Below are positions 1 through 7,727 of a stretch of 64,000 nucleotides of DNA, in pieces. The DNA comes from an uncultured beta proteobacterium. GTDB taxonomy: Bacteria > Pseudomonadota > Gammaproteobacteria > Burkholderiales > Burkholderiaceae_C. Numbering within the stretch: position 1 is the first letter of the stretch; every line of letters starts with the position of its first letter. The notes beneath the pieces were generated by a model. It had not been told where the DNA came from and ran no database searches. It saw only the letters and a list, made by a program, of their open reading frames with translations. The stretch spans positions 1 to 64,000 of the forward strand of contig CAISLN010000006.1 of the NCBI GenBank assembly GCA_903886275.1. The letters are read 5' to 3'. Both the position numbers and the translations under genes were made by a program.

Positions 1-340
1 AGCCAGCCCCCAGAGTGACCGCTCCATTGGCCACCATCGTCAGATCCGAGGTGCTTCCACCTGCGTTGATCAGCACGCCGCCACCCGTGTCGAACGCCCC
101 ACTGAACGTGATGGTGGTCGGCTGATTGGCGGCGATGGAGACCGATTCGCCCGCAGCAAGCGAGAGGGCCGCACAAGCATAGTTGCCCGCACTCCCACTG
201 CAGCCCGTCGGCAGCTTGCGTGAGGAGGTGTCTGAAAAGTTGTAATCTGCGGCCTGCGCGCTCAGGCCGACCAGCAGCAACAGGATGAAAACAAGGCAGA
301 AAAACCCCGCCTTTTTATCCTGCAAAAAAAGAGACTTCAT
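1..340 (-). CDS. Secreted protein, N-terminal part (cut by window edge)
   Basis: The frame is open from an ATG at 340 to the window edge, giving about 113 residues. It starts with a clear Sec signal peptide: Lys-rich n-region, a hydrophobic run FCLVFILLLLVGL and a probable cleavage after AQA near residue 31. The mature part has the style of beta-solenoid or MSHA-biogenesis MshQ-like surface proteins: a short Cys-containing stretch (PTGCSGSAGNYACAALSL) followed by Ser/Thr/Gly/Asn-rich sequence about ITFSGAFDTGGGVLINAGG. The family assignment is inference from style only. The protein is probably large, since extracellular proteins of this kind usually exceed 500 residues. It is transcribed away from the gene-poor region 341-1169. 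Confidence 0.7.
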   Translation of the reverse strand, partial: MKSLFLQDKKAGFFCLVFILLLLVGLSAQAADYNFSDTSSRKLPTGCSGSAGNYACAALSLAAGESVSIAANQPTTITFSGAFDTGGGVLINAGGSTSDLTMVANGAVTLGAG

Positions 341-416
341 CGTTTCAATACGTTTTGATAGCGGTTCATGGCGCAAACCCATTAGATCAACGAAAGCAGC
401 GGTGTTTACATGGACC

Positions 417-470
417 AGTACCTACTAACCGGTACCAAAGCGCATGTATTTGCGCTAAAAATCCCAAGGC
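417..470 (+). repeat. 54-bp repeat, copy A
   Basis: This copy aligns without gaps to 931-984, with 42 of 54 positions identical by my count. It opens with a 16-bp element TACCTACTAACCGGTA (419-434) of the form TACC-N8-GGTA. About 10 bases later come GTATTTGCGC and then a TCCCAA block. The same layout (TACC-N8-GGTA, then AAGnCG, then a TTTG block) occurs in the leaders at 14245 and 14935. The TAC-N10-GTA geometry resembles 7-2-7 sites of NarL/FixJ-type regulators; that comparison is inference. Confidence 0.65.
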
Positions 471-623
471 GGTACCCGCCCATCCTGTAATGTGCGTTTG
501 CGTAGACTTTTCAACCGCCTGCGGGGGGGGGCGACTGAGTTGGCCCAACACATTTGTAAAAACGATCTGCATGCTTTTTAAGCACGGGTCTGCAGGCCAA
601 TAGGCATGCGGGTTTTGGCTAGT

Positions 624-686
624 TACGCAGAAGTTATCCCCAGCTACACGCACAGTTTCTGGGGATGGATTGGAGGTGTCTGCGTA
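624..686. repeat. Nested inverted repeat
   Basis: The outer arms TACGCAGA (624-631) and TCTGCGTA (679-686) are perfect complements. They enclose inner arms ATCCCCAG (636-643) and CTGGGGAT (659-666), also perfect complements, with a 15-base inner loop. The spacing between arms is uneven (4 bases left, 12 right). The pair could form a two-tier hairpin in RNA or single-stranded DNA. I recognise no known element family. Confidence 0.6.
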
Positions 687-930
687 TGGGACCCGCAGCC
701 TAGGGTGGCTTGCCGGCGGCGGCGACGGAGTCATGGCTATCCAATGGCGCAGCTTTCGGTACCAGTGTCGTATGCCAATAAGTCACGGCATGGAACGACA
801 GCCCGTCCGCTGGCATTTCACGAAATCCAATGGCTCCTGTGTTTCCACCAGCAAGCTGTTCAACAAGGATTGATCTCAGTTCGTGAAGCAAGCCTGCCAA
901 ATCAAAAAAAGCCGCAATATGTGCTTTTCC

Positions 931-984
931 ACTACCTACTTACCCGTACTGAAAGGCAAGTATTTGCGCCGAAAGTCCCAACGC
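931..984 (+). repeat. 54-bp repeat, copy B
   Basis: This is the second copy of the repeat at 417-470, in the same orientation, 186 bases upstream of the lipoprotein start at 1170. Its palindrome-like core is TACCTACTTACCCGTA (933-948). The right end runs into a small hairpin, AACGC-TT-GCGTT (980-991), followed by CTTTT. A competing hairpin, GCGTTC-TTTT-GAACGC (987-1002), overlaps it. A promoter, operator or leader role for the downstream gene is inference. Confidence 0.65.
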
Positions 985-1169
985 TTGCGTTCTTTTGAAC
1001 GCTAGCCACCGCTTTGTATGTGCGATTAAGTACACTCGCGCAGGTTCTCCGCAACAGAGGGGAATCCCCATTTCAAAAGAAGCTGGCGGTGCGCTTGGTG
1101 ATGCACTTGTAGTCAGGCTCTTCGCCGCTCATTGGGTTGTGAGAGAGCGAATTTATACAAGAGAAATAC

Positions 1170-2885
1170 ATGACATATGCGAGAGCGTTGGGCCTGCCCT
1201 TGGTGGTGATATTGGTGATGTTGGCGAGTTGCGGTGGGTCTGGCGGCGGTGGCGGGCAGCCCGCTGCGGAAGACAGCAACATCCTCGTCGTAACACCGAC
1301 CACACCAGCGCCTGTCACCGTCGTAACACCGACCACGCCAGCGCCTATTTCCCCAACAGCCATCCAGCTTGCCTGCGTCGGCAAACCCAGCTTCTGCGAC
1401 CCGGTGGTGGCGAGCCAGTTGCGCGCAAACATGCTGACCCAGTTCGATGACTTCATTAACGCCAACCCCGACCCCAGTTGGTTTTACCTCCCTGACGATC
1501 CGACGCAGATGACCGCAGCCGACAAGACCAACTTCATGGACCCAAGCGTGTGGCCGGTTGAGTTTCAGGTGCGCGATGACTACCCGAAGGAGACGATGGA
1601 GGCGATTCGCCGCGCGCTCAACTTCATTCGCTACGCCATTCACACCAAAGCGTTTGCCCACATTTTGAAGGAGCGTGTTCTCATGGACCGCGGCCAGATC
1701 GTCGATTACCGCGAGGTGCTCATGGCCGTGCGCAAGATGAACCAGACCTTCACGATCCGGGTCAACACCGATTCCAATGTCGCCGCCGAGGCCTGGTACG
1801 CGGGGGTGGGCTCGGGTGTTGTGAATGGCGTGCGTGTGCCTCCTGGCGGCAGCGTGCCGCCCAACTTCGACCCACTGTTCGGAATCGGCGGACGCACGAA
1901 TCTGGAGGTGACCACCTCTTGGAACTACGTCGGTGCGCCTTCGTTTGATTACGCCATCCCCAAGGGAAGCAACGGCCTGATTGACCCGACTCAGGAAGGC
2001 TCCTTCAGTGGCCTGGGCAACTACACCATGGGGCCCAGTCGCCTGTGGTTTAGTCCCGGCATCGACTATCTCACCATTCAACTGCTTCCCCATGAGATGC
2101 TTCACGTCGCAGGCTACACCCACTCCGACAGCTCCAACCTCAGTGCCATGGCGGGTTGGCCCAAGGACAGCAACGCCCGGCCAGTGCTCGATGGGGTGGC
2201 ATGGTCAGACGTGAACTACGGTGTGGGCCAGTTGCTGACCTCCCTGTTGGGAAGCTATATGTTCAACAATGCCATTGACTTCGAGGCCAAATATGGGCTT
2301 ACGTCAATGAACAAGTCGGTGCTAACGGCACTGCACAACAAAGTTTTCGACCGTGACAAAGCCACCAATGGAATGGACGCCTTGGGCTACAACAAGGGCT
2401 GGTACATGACGACGCAGGACCTGTTTTTCCCCATGGATTACTACGGCACACCGTATGTGTCCTACGCCAGCACGCTGGTCGTTAAAACAGATGCAACCCA
2501 AAAGCAGTACCACCCCCTCAAGAACCTGTTCACGACGACCGAAATCAATGACGTCCTGGCGAACCGCAGCCCAGGTGAAACCGTGGCACATGCAGATGTG
2601 GCCCGCAAACTCTTTGACCGGGCCTATACAAACGACCCCAGTAGCCCGGAGACCCACACGAAGTGGGACGTTTACCGCAAGGTCAAAGACCCAATAACCG
2701 GCAAGGATGATAGGGAATTTTTTGATTGGGAATGCACCGCCAGTCAAGCCAAATGTTATGGGCGCCCGAAGGTCGTCTCCAGCAAAAAGCCTGACCACGG
2801 GGGCCAACCCTTCTACTTTCGCACCGATGCGGTGTGGCGCTACAGCAGTCCCAAGAACAGCGGCACCCAGACCTTTACGCCCTGA
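1170..2885 (+). CDS. Lipoprotein with metzincin-type zinc protease motif
   Basis: The 571-aa product starts with a lipoprotein signal: hydrophobic LPLVVILVM and lipobox LASC with the lipidated Cys at 21. A Gly-rich run follows, then a linker in which VVTPTTPAP occurs twice, encoded by a 27-base unit at 1287-1313 and 1320-1346. The mature domain carries HEMLHVAGYTH at residues 308-318, which fits the metzincin consensus HExxHxxGxxH: three zinc-binding His and the catalytic Glu. I recognise no named family. A surface-attached or periplasmic zinc peptidase is the best inference. Start choice: the ATG at 1170 gives a complete signal; no strong ribosome site is visible. Directly downstream is a restriction-gene remnant, which suggests this gene sits in a turnover hotspot. 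Confidence 0.75.
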   Translation: MTYARALGLPLVVILVMLASCGGSGGGGGQPAAEDSNILVVTPTTPAPVTVVTPTTPAPISPTAIQLACVGKPSFCDPVVASQLRANMLTQFDDFINANPDPSWFYLPDDPTQMTAADKTNFMDPSVWPVEFQVRDDYPKETMEAIRRALNFIRYAIHTKAFAHILKERVLMDRGQIVDYREVLMAVRKMNQTFTIRVNTDSNVAAEAWYAGVGSGVVNGVRVPPGGSVPPNFDPLFGIGGRTNLEVTTSWNYVGAPSFDYAIPKGSNGLIDPTQEGSFSGLGNYTMGPSRLWFSPGIDYLTIQLLPHEMLHVAGYTHSDSSNLSAMAGWPKDSNARPVLDGVAWSDVNYGVGQLLTSLLGSYMFNNAIDFEAKYGLTSMNKSVLTALHNKVFDRDKATNGMDALGYNKGWYMTTQDLFFPMDYYGTPYVSYASTLVVKTDATQKQYHPLKNLFTTTEINDVLANRSPGETVAHADVARKLFDRAYTNDPSSPETHTKWDVYRKVKDPITGKDDREFFDWECTASQAKCYGRPKVVSSKKPDHGGQPFYFRTDAVWRYSSPKNSGTQTFTP

Positions 2886-3089
2886 TGCTCTGACCCGCAC
2901 CAGCGCGTGGACGAGCCCGATGACGACAAGCTCACTCCGCTTTTGCTGCTGCGTTACAAAAACGCACTTTGCTACGCCGTGGCCGACCTCGGCCCCGCCG
3001 GCCAAATCCGCCAGCTGTTTGTGGGCTTTCAGAAGCATCTGTATGAAGCGGCGCTGCAGCCGCAGCAGCGCAACTTCGATAGCATTTGA
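2886..3089 (+). pseudogene. hsdR: Remnant of type I restriction subunit HsdR (C-terminus only)
   Basis: In the same frame directly after the lipoprotein stop, 67 codons stay open to a TGA at 3089. The segment around DKLTPLLLLRYKNALCYAVA, continued by ADLGPAGQIRQLFVGFQKHL, is the pattern I know from the extreme C-terminus of EcoEI-type HsdR proteins (LTPLLxLxY, AVADLG, FxGFQxxLY). Everything upstream (endonuclease and helicase motor domains) is absent, as are hsdM and hsdS. It could be read from a GTG at 2907 as a 60-aa peptide, but a function is unlikely. It marks the site where an R-M locus was probably replaced by the genes now present. Confidence 0.65.
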
Positions 3090-3172
3090 ATAGTTGGAAT
3101 GCGCTTTAAAAGTGCGACACTCGGATCCCTTTTACTGAAGTACGTTTCGGTCCCTCCAATATTTTCTACAAA

Positions 3173-3784
3173 ATGCTGCTTACTCCAGACGATCTAGACC
3201 AGTTCTACCAACTCCACAATACGCTCATGGTCTTCGTGAACCAGCGCCTTCAGGTGATTTCAGACAAGGTCAGCACGGCGCAGGAGTATGGCGAGCTCGC
3301 GCCGCAAGTCCGGGTCAAAGTCCGCGATGCTTTGACTGAAAACCTCAGCCTGATCGAGTCCTTCGTGGCTGAAAATCCGGCCCGATTGACAGCAGACGAA
3401 CTCGATATCGTCAGGTCTTGGCAACATCTGCTGGCCGGCAAGTTTTACATCTTGCGTGACCTCAAGAACTACACCGTGTTTCTCTCCACCAGCTCCCCAG
3501 CCACTGCCTACGGTGTTGTTGCTTTGTTTACACCGTTCGAATACATGGTCGGGCCTTATTTGCCCGTGCTCGTCCAGGCGGTTCTGCTGCCTTTCAAAAA
3601 CCGGATCGTCTACGACGGCTTGATCACCAGCTACAACGTGACTTTTGGACCCGGCATAAGGCGAAACTTGAACCAGGACGCCAAAGAGTCGAAGGAGCGC
3701 AATGGCATCGTCACAAGTTTGCCCCTGTCAGCCCTGGCACCAAAAGTGACCAAAGCCAAGCGGGTTCGCAAGCTGCCTGATTGA
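3173..3784 (+). CDS. Conserved-looking protein of unknown function, 203 aa
   Basis: The product is soluble, with no signal peptide. The N-terminal 100 residues look helical (LDQFYQLHNTLMVFVNQRL and following). The centre has a hydrophobic stretch (TPFEYMVGPYLPVLVQAVL) that could be a buried helix, then FKNRIVYDGLITSYNVTFG and a basic tail KVTKAKRVRK. I do not recognise a named domain. The balanced composition and ordered secondary-structure pattern support a real gene. It lies between the HsdR remnant and a SNF2 helicase whose start is 26 bases downstream, so it may be co-transcribed with the helicase. No clear ribosome site precedes the ATG. Confidence 0.6.
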   Translation: MLLTPDDLDQFYQLHNTLMVFVNQRLQVISDKVSTAQEYGELAPQVRVKVRDALTENLSLIESFVAENPARLTADELDIVRSWQHLLAGKFYILRDLKNYTVFLSTSSPATAYGVVALFTPFEYMVGPYLPVLVQAVLLPFKNRIVYDGLITSYNVTFGPGIRRNLNQDAKESKERNGIVTSLPLSALAPKVTKAKRVRKLPD

Positions 3785-3810
3785 GTCGCATGGATCGCGG
3801 GAAAAAGTAG

Positions 3811-6495
3811 ATGGTGAATATTTTAGAAACCGTTGATTTGCAGCTCACGCCTCGCGGGCACCTGCGCCTAGTCGCAAGGGGCGAAGCGCCTGCCTTGCCG
3901 CAGGCAATGCGCGTTGCACTGACAGATGCCTTTGCCTTGAGCGCTGGCCACGGCTTGTTGTACCTGGGCGCTTGCCAGGTGGGTACGGTGCTGGCGCCCA
4001 CGTTTGGATGGTGGCGCGATTTTGCGGCACGCTTTGTGACCGCCCTGTGCGCAAACGCCGAAGGCGTTGACATCGCGGTGGCAGTTCCCGCTGCAGAATT
4101 GCTTGTATCCCTGATGGCGGATGCGCCCCCCATGGCGGGTGCCGAGTACCTCAGCGTGCCAGTGCTCACTGCGCTTTGGATGGAGTTAGAGCAGGCGCTG
4201 CGGCTCGAACTTGCGGCGGCCCAATCGCCCTTGCAAGATTTTTTGAAGTCCAAGCATCCGGCCTGGAACCTGGTCGGGCGGGTGTATTTCAACCTGGCCG
4301 AAAACCGCAAAGACCCGGATGCACCGTTTGCATTTCTGGTCACCTACACCTCGCGCCTGTCATCGAGCGGCAAGGCGCAACACCTGCCGCTATCCAAAGC
4401 GTTGAGCGAATTCTCCGATGGCAAGAGCCGATCGCAGCTTCTGTCTTTGCTCAAACCCGTGCAAAGTGCGGCCACGCTTTGTCCCTGGCTGCACGACATG
4501 GTGCAAGCGGGCGAGATCTACCATGCGCTGCGTTGGACACCGGCACAGGCCTATCAGTTTCTGACCGATGTGCCCACACTGGAGTCCGCAGGTGTCGTGG
4601 TGCGGGCGCCGCTGGCCTGGGGTGCCACCCGCCCGCCCAGACCGCAGGTCAGTGCCCAAATAGGCGCCAAACCGCCGTCTCTTTTGGGCAAGAATGCGCT
4701 GCTCGATTTCAGCATGGAAGTGACGCTGGAGGGCGAAGCGCTCAGCGAGGACGAGATCAACGCCCTGCTCAAGGGGGTGGACGGCTTGCAGCTGATGCGG
4801 GGGCGCTGGGTGGAGGTTGACCGCAAAAAATTGTCCCGCATGCTGGAGCGCTTTCAAAGCATCGAGCAGTCCGCCCAGCAATCGGGCTTGTCCTTTGCAC
4901 AGGCCTTGCAGCTGGTGTCGGGTGCGACGCCGCAGGAAGACATAGACCCAGAGGATTTGCAGTGGTCGCACATGGTGGCCGGGCCGTGGCTGGAGCAGAC
5001 CTTGCAGGGACTGCGCAGTCCGGAAGGCTTGGCCCAGATCAGCGTCGGCCCTGAGCTCAAAGCCCAGCTGCGGCCCTACCAGGCGGCGGGCGTGCAATGG
5101 CTTTATTTGCTGACGCAACTGGGCCTGGGTGCCTGCCTGGCGGACGACATGGGACTGGGCAAGACGATACAGGTGCTGGCCCTGTTGTTGGTGCTCAAGC
5201 GCGAACAGGCCAGCGAATCTCCCAGCGTGCTGGTGGCACCGGCTTCGCTGCTGGCCAATTGGGAGGCCGAGGCCGCGCGCTTTGCGCCCAGTCTGCGCCT
5301 GCTGGTGGTGCACCCCAGTGCCATGTCGGGCGCTGAGCTGCGGGCCTTGGATGCGCAAAAGTTGCAAGGCATTGATCTGGTCATCACCAGTTACGGCTCG
5401 CTCATGCGCCTGCCCCAGCTCGATGCGGTGTCATGGCGGTTGGCGGTGATTGATGAAGCGCAGGCGATTAAGAACCCCTCTGCCAAGCAGACGCACCAGG
5501 TCAAGAAGCTCAAAGCGCAAACGCGTATTGCCCTGACAGGCACTCCGGTGGAGAACCGCTTGTCGGACCTGTGGTCCATTTTTGATTTCACACATCCCGG
5601 ACTGCTGGGCAATGCAGCGGTTTTTTCTAAGTTTGCCAAGCGGCTGACCAAGGCCCAGCATTTCGGTCCACTGCGAACGCTGGTGCAGCCTTACATCCTG
5701 CGCCGTCTCAAAACCGATAAGCGCGTGATCGACGATTTGCCCGACAAGACGGAGCTCAAGGCCTGGTGTCATCTGAGTCCTGCCCAGGCCGCGCTGTACC
5801 AGCAGTCGGTGCGCGATCTTGCAGAGGCCTTGGAAAGCGCAGACGGCATCAAGCGAAAGGGCGTGGTGCTGGCGTTTCTGATGCGCTTCAAGCAGATCTG
5901 CAACCATCCCTCGCAATGGACGGGAGATGGCGCATGGGCCGCCACGGACAGCGGAAAGTTCGAGCGACTGCGCGAACTGGTTGAGGTGATTGCGGCGCGC
6001 CAGGAAAAGGTGTTGGTGTTCACCCAGTTTCGGGAAACCACGCAACCCTTGGCGGCTTTTTTGGGCTCTATATTTGGTCGCGAAGGACTGGTGCTGCACG
6101 GTGGCACGCCGGTGGCCAAGCGCCGTGAGTTGGTGCGCCAGTTTCAGGACGATGAACGCACGCCATTTTTTGTGCTCTCTTTGAAGGCCGGTGGTGCCGG
6201 ACTCAATCTCACCGCAGCCTCGCATGTGATCCACTTCGACCGGTGGTGGAACCCGGCAGTGGAAAACCAGGCCACAGACCGGGCGTTTCGCATCGGCCAA
6301 AAGAAGAACGTGCTGGTGCACAAGTTTGTCTGCCGTGGCACGGTAGAAGACCGCATTGACCAACTGATTGAATCCAAACAGCAACTGGTCACGGATGTGC
6401 TTGAGGGTGGTGCAGAATTGCAACTTACGCAAATGAGCAATTCCGAGCTGCTGGACTTGGTCAAACTCGATATTCATGCCGCGCAGACAGCCTGA
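3811..6495 (+). CDS. SNF2-family DEAD/DEAH-type helicase
   Basis: The 894-aa protein has a two-lobed Swi2/Snf2 ATPase in its second half. The Walker A motif is DDMGLGKT (residues 445-452), the Walker B motif VIDEAQAIKN with DEAQ at 548-551, followed by ALTGTPVENRL. The C-terminal lobe has the loop SLKAGGAGLNLT and the arginine-finger motif QATDRAFRIGQ near 820-830. The first ~400 residues are family-specific and poorly conserved. Such proteins are ATP-driven DNA translocases that remodel protein-DNA or nucleic-acid complexes in the cytoplasm. The gene is followed after 26 bases by a SWIM-domain gene, a common bacterial pairing suggesting joint action. Bacterial SNF2 proteins also occur in defence loci; nothing else here proves that role. 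Confidence 0.92.
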   Translation: MVNILETVDLQLTPRGHLRLVARGEAPALPQAMRVALTDAFALSAGHGLLYLGACQVGTVLAPTFGWWRDFAARFVTALCANAEGVDIAVAVPAAELLVSLMADAPPMAGAEYLSVPVLTALWMELEQALRLELAAAQSPLQDFLKSKHPAWNLVGRVYFNLAENRKDPDAPFAFLVTYTSRLSSSGKAQHLPLSKALSEFSDGKSRSQLLSLLKPVQSAATLCPWLHDMVQAGEIYHALRWTPAQAYQFLTDVPTLESAGVVVRAPLAWGATRPPRPQVSAQIGAKPPSLLGKNALLDFSMEVTLEGEALSEDEINALLKGVDGLQLMRGRWVEVDRKKLSRMLERFQSIEQSAQQSGLSFAQALQLVSGATPQEDIDPEDLQWSHMVAGPWLEQTLQGLRSPEGLAQISVGPELKAQLRPYQAAGVQWLYLLTQLGLGACLADDMGLGKTIQVLALLLVLKREQASESPSVLVAPASLLANWEAEAARFAPSLRLLVVHPSAMSGAELRALDAQKLQGIDLVITSYGSLMRLPQLDAVSWRLAVIDEAQAIKNPSAKQTHQVKKLKAQTRIALTGTPVENRLSDLWSIFDFTHPGLLGNAAVFSKFAKRLTKAQHFGPLRTLVQPYILRRLKTDKRVIDDLPDKTELKAWCHLSPAQAALYQQSVRDLAEALESADGIKRKGVVLAFLMRFKQICNHPSQWTGDGAWAATDSGKFERLRELVEVIAARQEKVLVFTQFRETTQPLAAFLGSIFGREGLVLHGGTPVAKRRELVRQFQDDERTPFFVLSLKAGGAGLNLTAASHVIHFDRWWNPAVENQATDRAFRIGQKKNVLVHKFVCRGTVEDRIDQLIESKQQLVTDVLEGGAELQLTQMSNSELLDLVKLDIHAAQTA

Positions 6496-6521
6496 TTGGC
6501 ACGCAAACTAAAAGGATACCC

Positions 6522-7727
6522 ATGGGCTATTACGGTTGGAAACCCTACGTCCCGGTGGCGCAACGGCGGCTGAATGGGCTCAAAGCAGCCTCAAAAATCC
6601 TGAAATCAGGGGGCAATTTGTCACCTATCGAGCCCTACCGAGGCGCGATTGCCAAAACATTTTGGGGCAAGGCCTGGTGCGACAACCTGGAAGCCTATAG
6701 CGATTACGCCAACCGCTTGCCGCGTGGGCGCACCTATGTGCGAAATGGCTCCGTCATCGACCTGCAGATTGCCGAAGGCCAGGTGCATGCCAAGGTGATG
6801 GGCTCAAGCCTGTACGCGGTGTCTGTGAAGATTACACCGGTGCCCGAGAAGCATTGGCAGGCGATTGGAAAAGATTGCTCGGGCTCGATTGATTCCCTGG
6901 TGGAGCTGCTGCAAGGCAAACTCTCAGGCGCTGTCATGCAGCGAATCTGCCAACCCCAAGTGGGACTGTTCCCATCGCCCAACGAGATCGAGATGGACTG
7001 CAGTTGCCCGGACTGGGCGGGCATGTGCAAGCATGTTGCAGCCGTGCTCTACGGTGTGGGCGCGCGGCTTGATAAAAGCCCTGAATTGCTCTTTAAGCTG
7101 AGAAAAGTCGATGCCAAAGACCTGGTGAGCCAGGCGGGTGTTGGCTTGCCCAAGCAGAAGCTCCAACCGGGCAGCGCCGCCACACTCGATGACGCCATGC
7201 TGGCTGATATTTTTGGTCTTGAGATGGATGAGGTGGCACAGGCCCCAACGAGACCAGTAAAGGCTGCGCCCAAAGCAGCGGCTGTGGTGAAGGCTGCGGC
7301 CAAGGCTGTTGCCAAGAAGGCAGCTCGCATGCTGGCCGTGAGCGCAGCAAAGCCTAAGGAGGCGGCCCCCAAGAAGGCGGTGTTGGCCAAGAAGCCGGCG
7401 GCGAAGACCGCAGCAACAGCAAAGAAAGTAGCGGTAAAGAAAGTCGCCGATGTGGTTCAAGTACCGGCCGCAAAAAAAGCACCTGCAAAGAAAGTCGCGG
7501 TAAATAAAGCACCTGCAAAGAAAGCACCTGCAAAGAAAGCACCTGCAAAGAAAGTCGCGGTAAAAAAAGCGGTGGAAAAGAAAGCACCTGCAAAGAAAGT
7601 CGCGGTAAAAAAAGCGGTGGAAAAGAAAGCGCCTGCAAAGAAAGTCACGGTAAAAAAAGCAGTGGCAAAGAAAGCGGTCGTCAAGAAAGTGGTCGTCAAG
7701 GCGGGCAAGTGGCCATGGGGCCTGTAG
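6522..7727 (+). CDS. SWIM zinc-finger protein with Lys/Ala repeat tail
   Basis: The 401-aa product begins MGYYGWKPYVPVAQRR, typical of SWIM proteins encoded next to SNF2 helicases. The SWIM finger CSCPDWAGMCKHVAAVLYG supplies C160, C162, C169 and H171 (CxC...CxH), a zinc-bound nucleic-acid or protein interaction module. From about residue 245 the sequence turns into a low-complexity tail of AAKK/APAKK/VAVKK repeats, very similar to histone-H1-like bacterial tails and likely a non-specific DNA-binding arm. The tail is encoded by 15-base tandem units (7479-7673). It probably works with the upstream SNF2 ATPase on DNA. The ATG at 6522 follows AAAAGGATACCC. Confidence 0.88.
   Translation: MGYYGWKPYVPVAQRRLNGLKAASKILKSGGNLSPIEPYRGAIAKTFWGKAWCDNLEAYSDYANRLPRGRTYVRNGSVIDLQIAEGQVHAKVMGSSLYAVSVKITPVPEKHWQAIGKDCSGSIDSLVELLQGKLSGAVMQRICQPQVGLFPSPNEIEMDCSCPDWAGMCKHVAAVLYGVGARLDKSPELLFKLRKVDAKDLVSQAGVGLPKQKLQPGSAATLDDAMLADIFGLEMDEVAQAPTRPVKAAPKAAAVVKAAAKAVAKKAARMLAVSAAKPKEAAPKKAVLAKKPAAKTAATAKKVAVKKVADVVQVPAAKKAPAKKVAVNKAPAKKAPAKKAPAKKVAVKKAVEKKAPAKKVAVKKAVEKKAPAKKVTVKKAVAKKAVVKKVVVKAGKWPWGL
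7479..7673 (+). repeat. Tandem 15-bp/45-bp repeats in the SWIM gene tail
   Basis: The unit GCACCTGCAAAGAAA (encoding APAKK) alternates with GTCGCGGTAAAAAAA (VAVKK) and GCGGTGGAAAAGAAA (AVEKK). The three together make a 45-base higher-order unit with two exact copies at 7539-7583 and 7584-7628 and a diverged third at 7629-7673. All units are multiples of three bases, so copy-number change would lengthen or shorten the basic tail without a frameshift. Confidence 0.85.

Larger units (their letters stand above)
341..1169. other. Gene-poor region with two 54-bp repeats and a nested inverted repeat
   Basis: These 829 bases lie between a minus-strand secreted-protein gene and a plus-strand lipoprotein gene, so promoters for both should be here. 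The open frames inside have no recognisable protein features, and I do not call a gene. The region holds two gap-free related 54-bp repeats (417-470 and 931-984), a nested pair of 8-bp inverted repeats (624-686), a G-C hairpin just after the first repeat (468-480) and alternative short hairpins just after the second (980-1002). Confidence 0.7.

Noticed and set aside
633-643. DnaA-box-like TTATCCCCA
   Set aside because: A single near-match without clustered boxes, AT-rich unwinding region or dnaA/dnaN neighbours; it is better explained as an inverted-repeat arm.
640-720. Possible c-di-GMP (GEMM) riboswitch from the CACGCACAG string
   Set aside because: The other invariant GEMM segments and the tetraloop-receptor layout are absent.
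355-998. Open frames of 66-130 codons on both strands in the gene-poor region
   Set aside because: No ribosome site, domain, signal or composition typical of coding sequence; they overlap the repeats and each other.
7479-7673. Regular repeats that could suggest a CRISPR array
   Set aside because: The repeats are contiguous, in frame and encode a Lys/Ala tail; there are no spacers.
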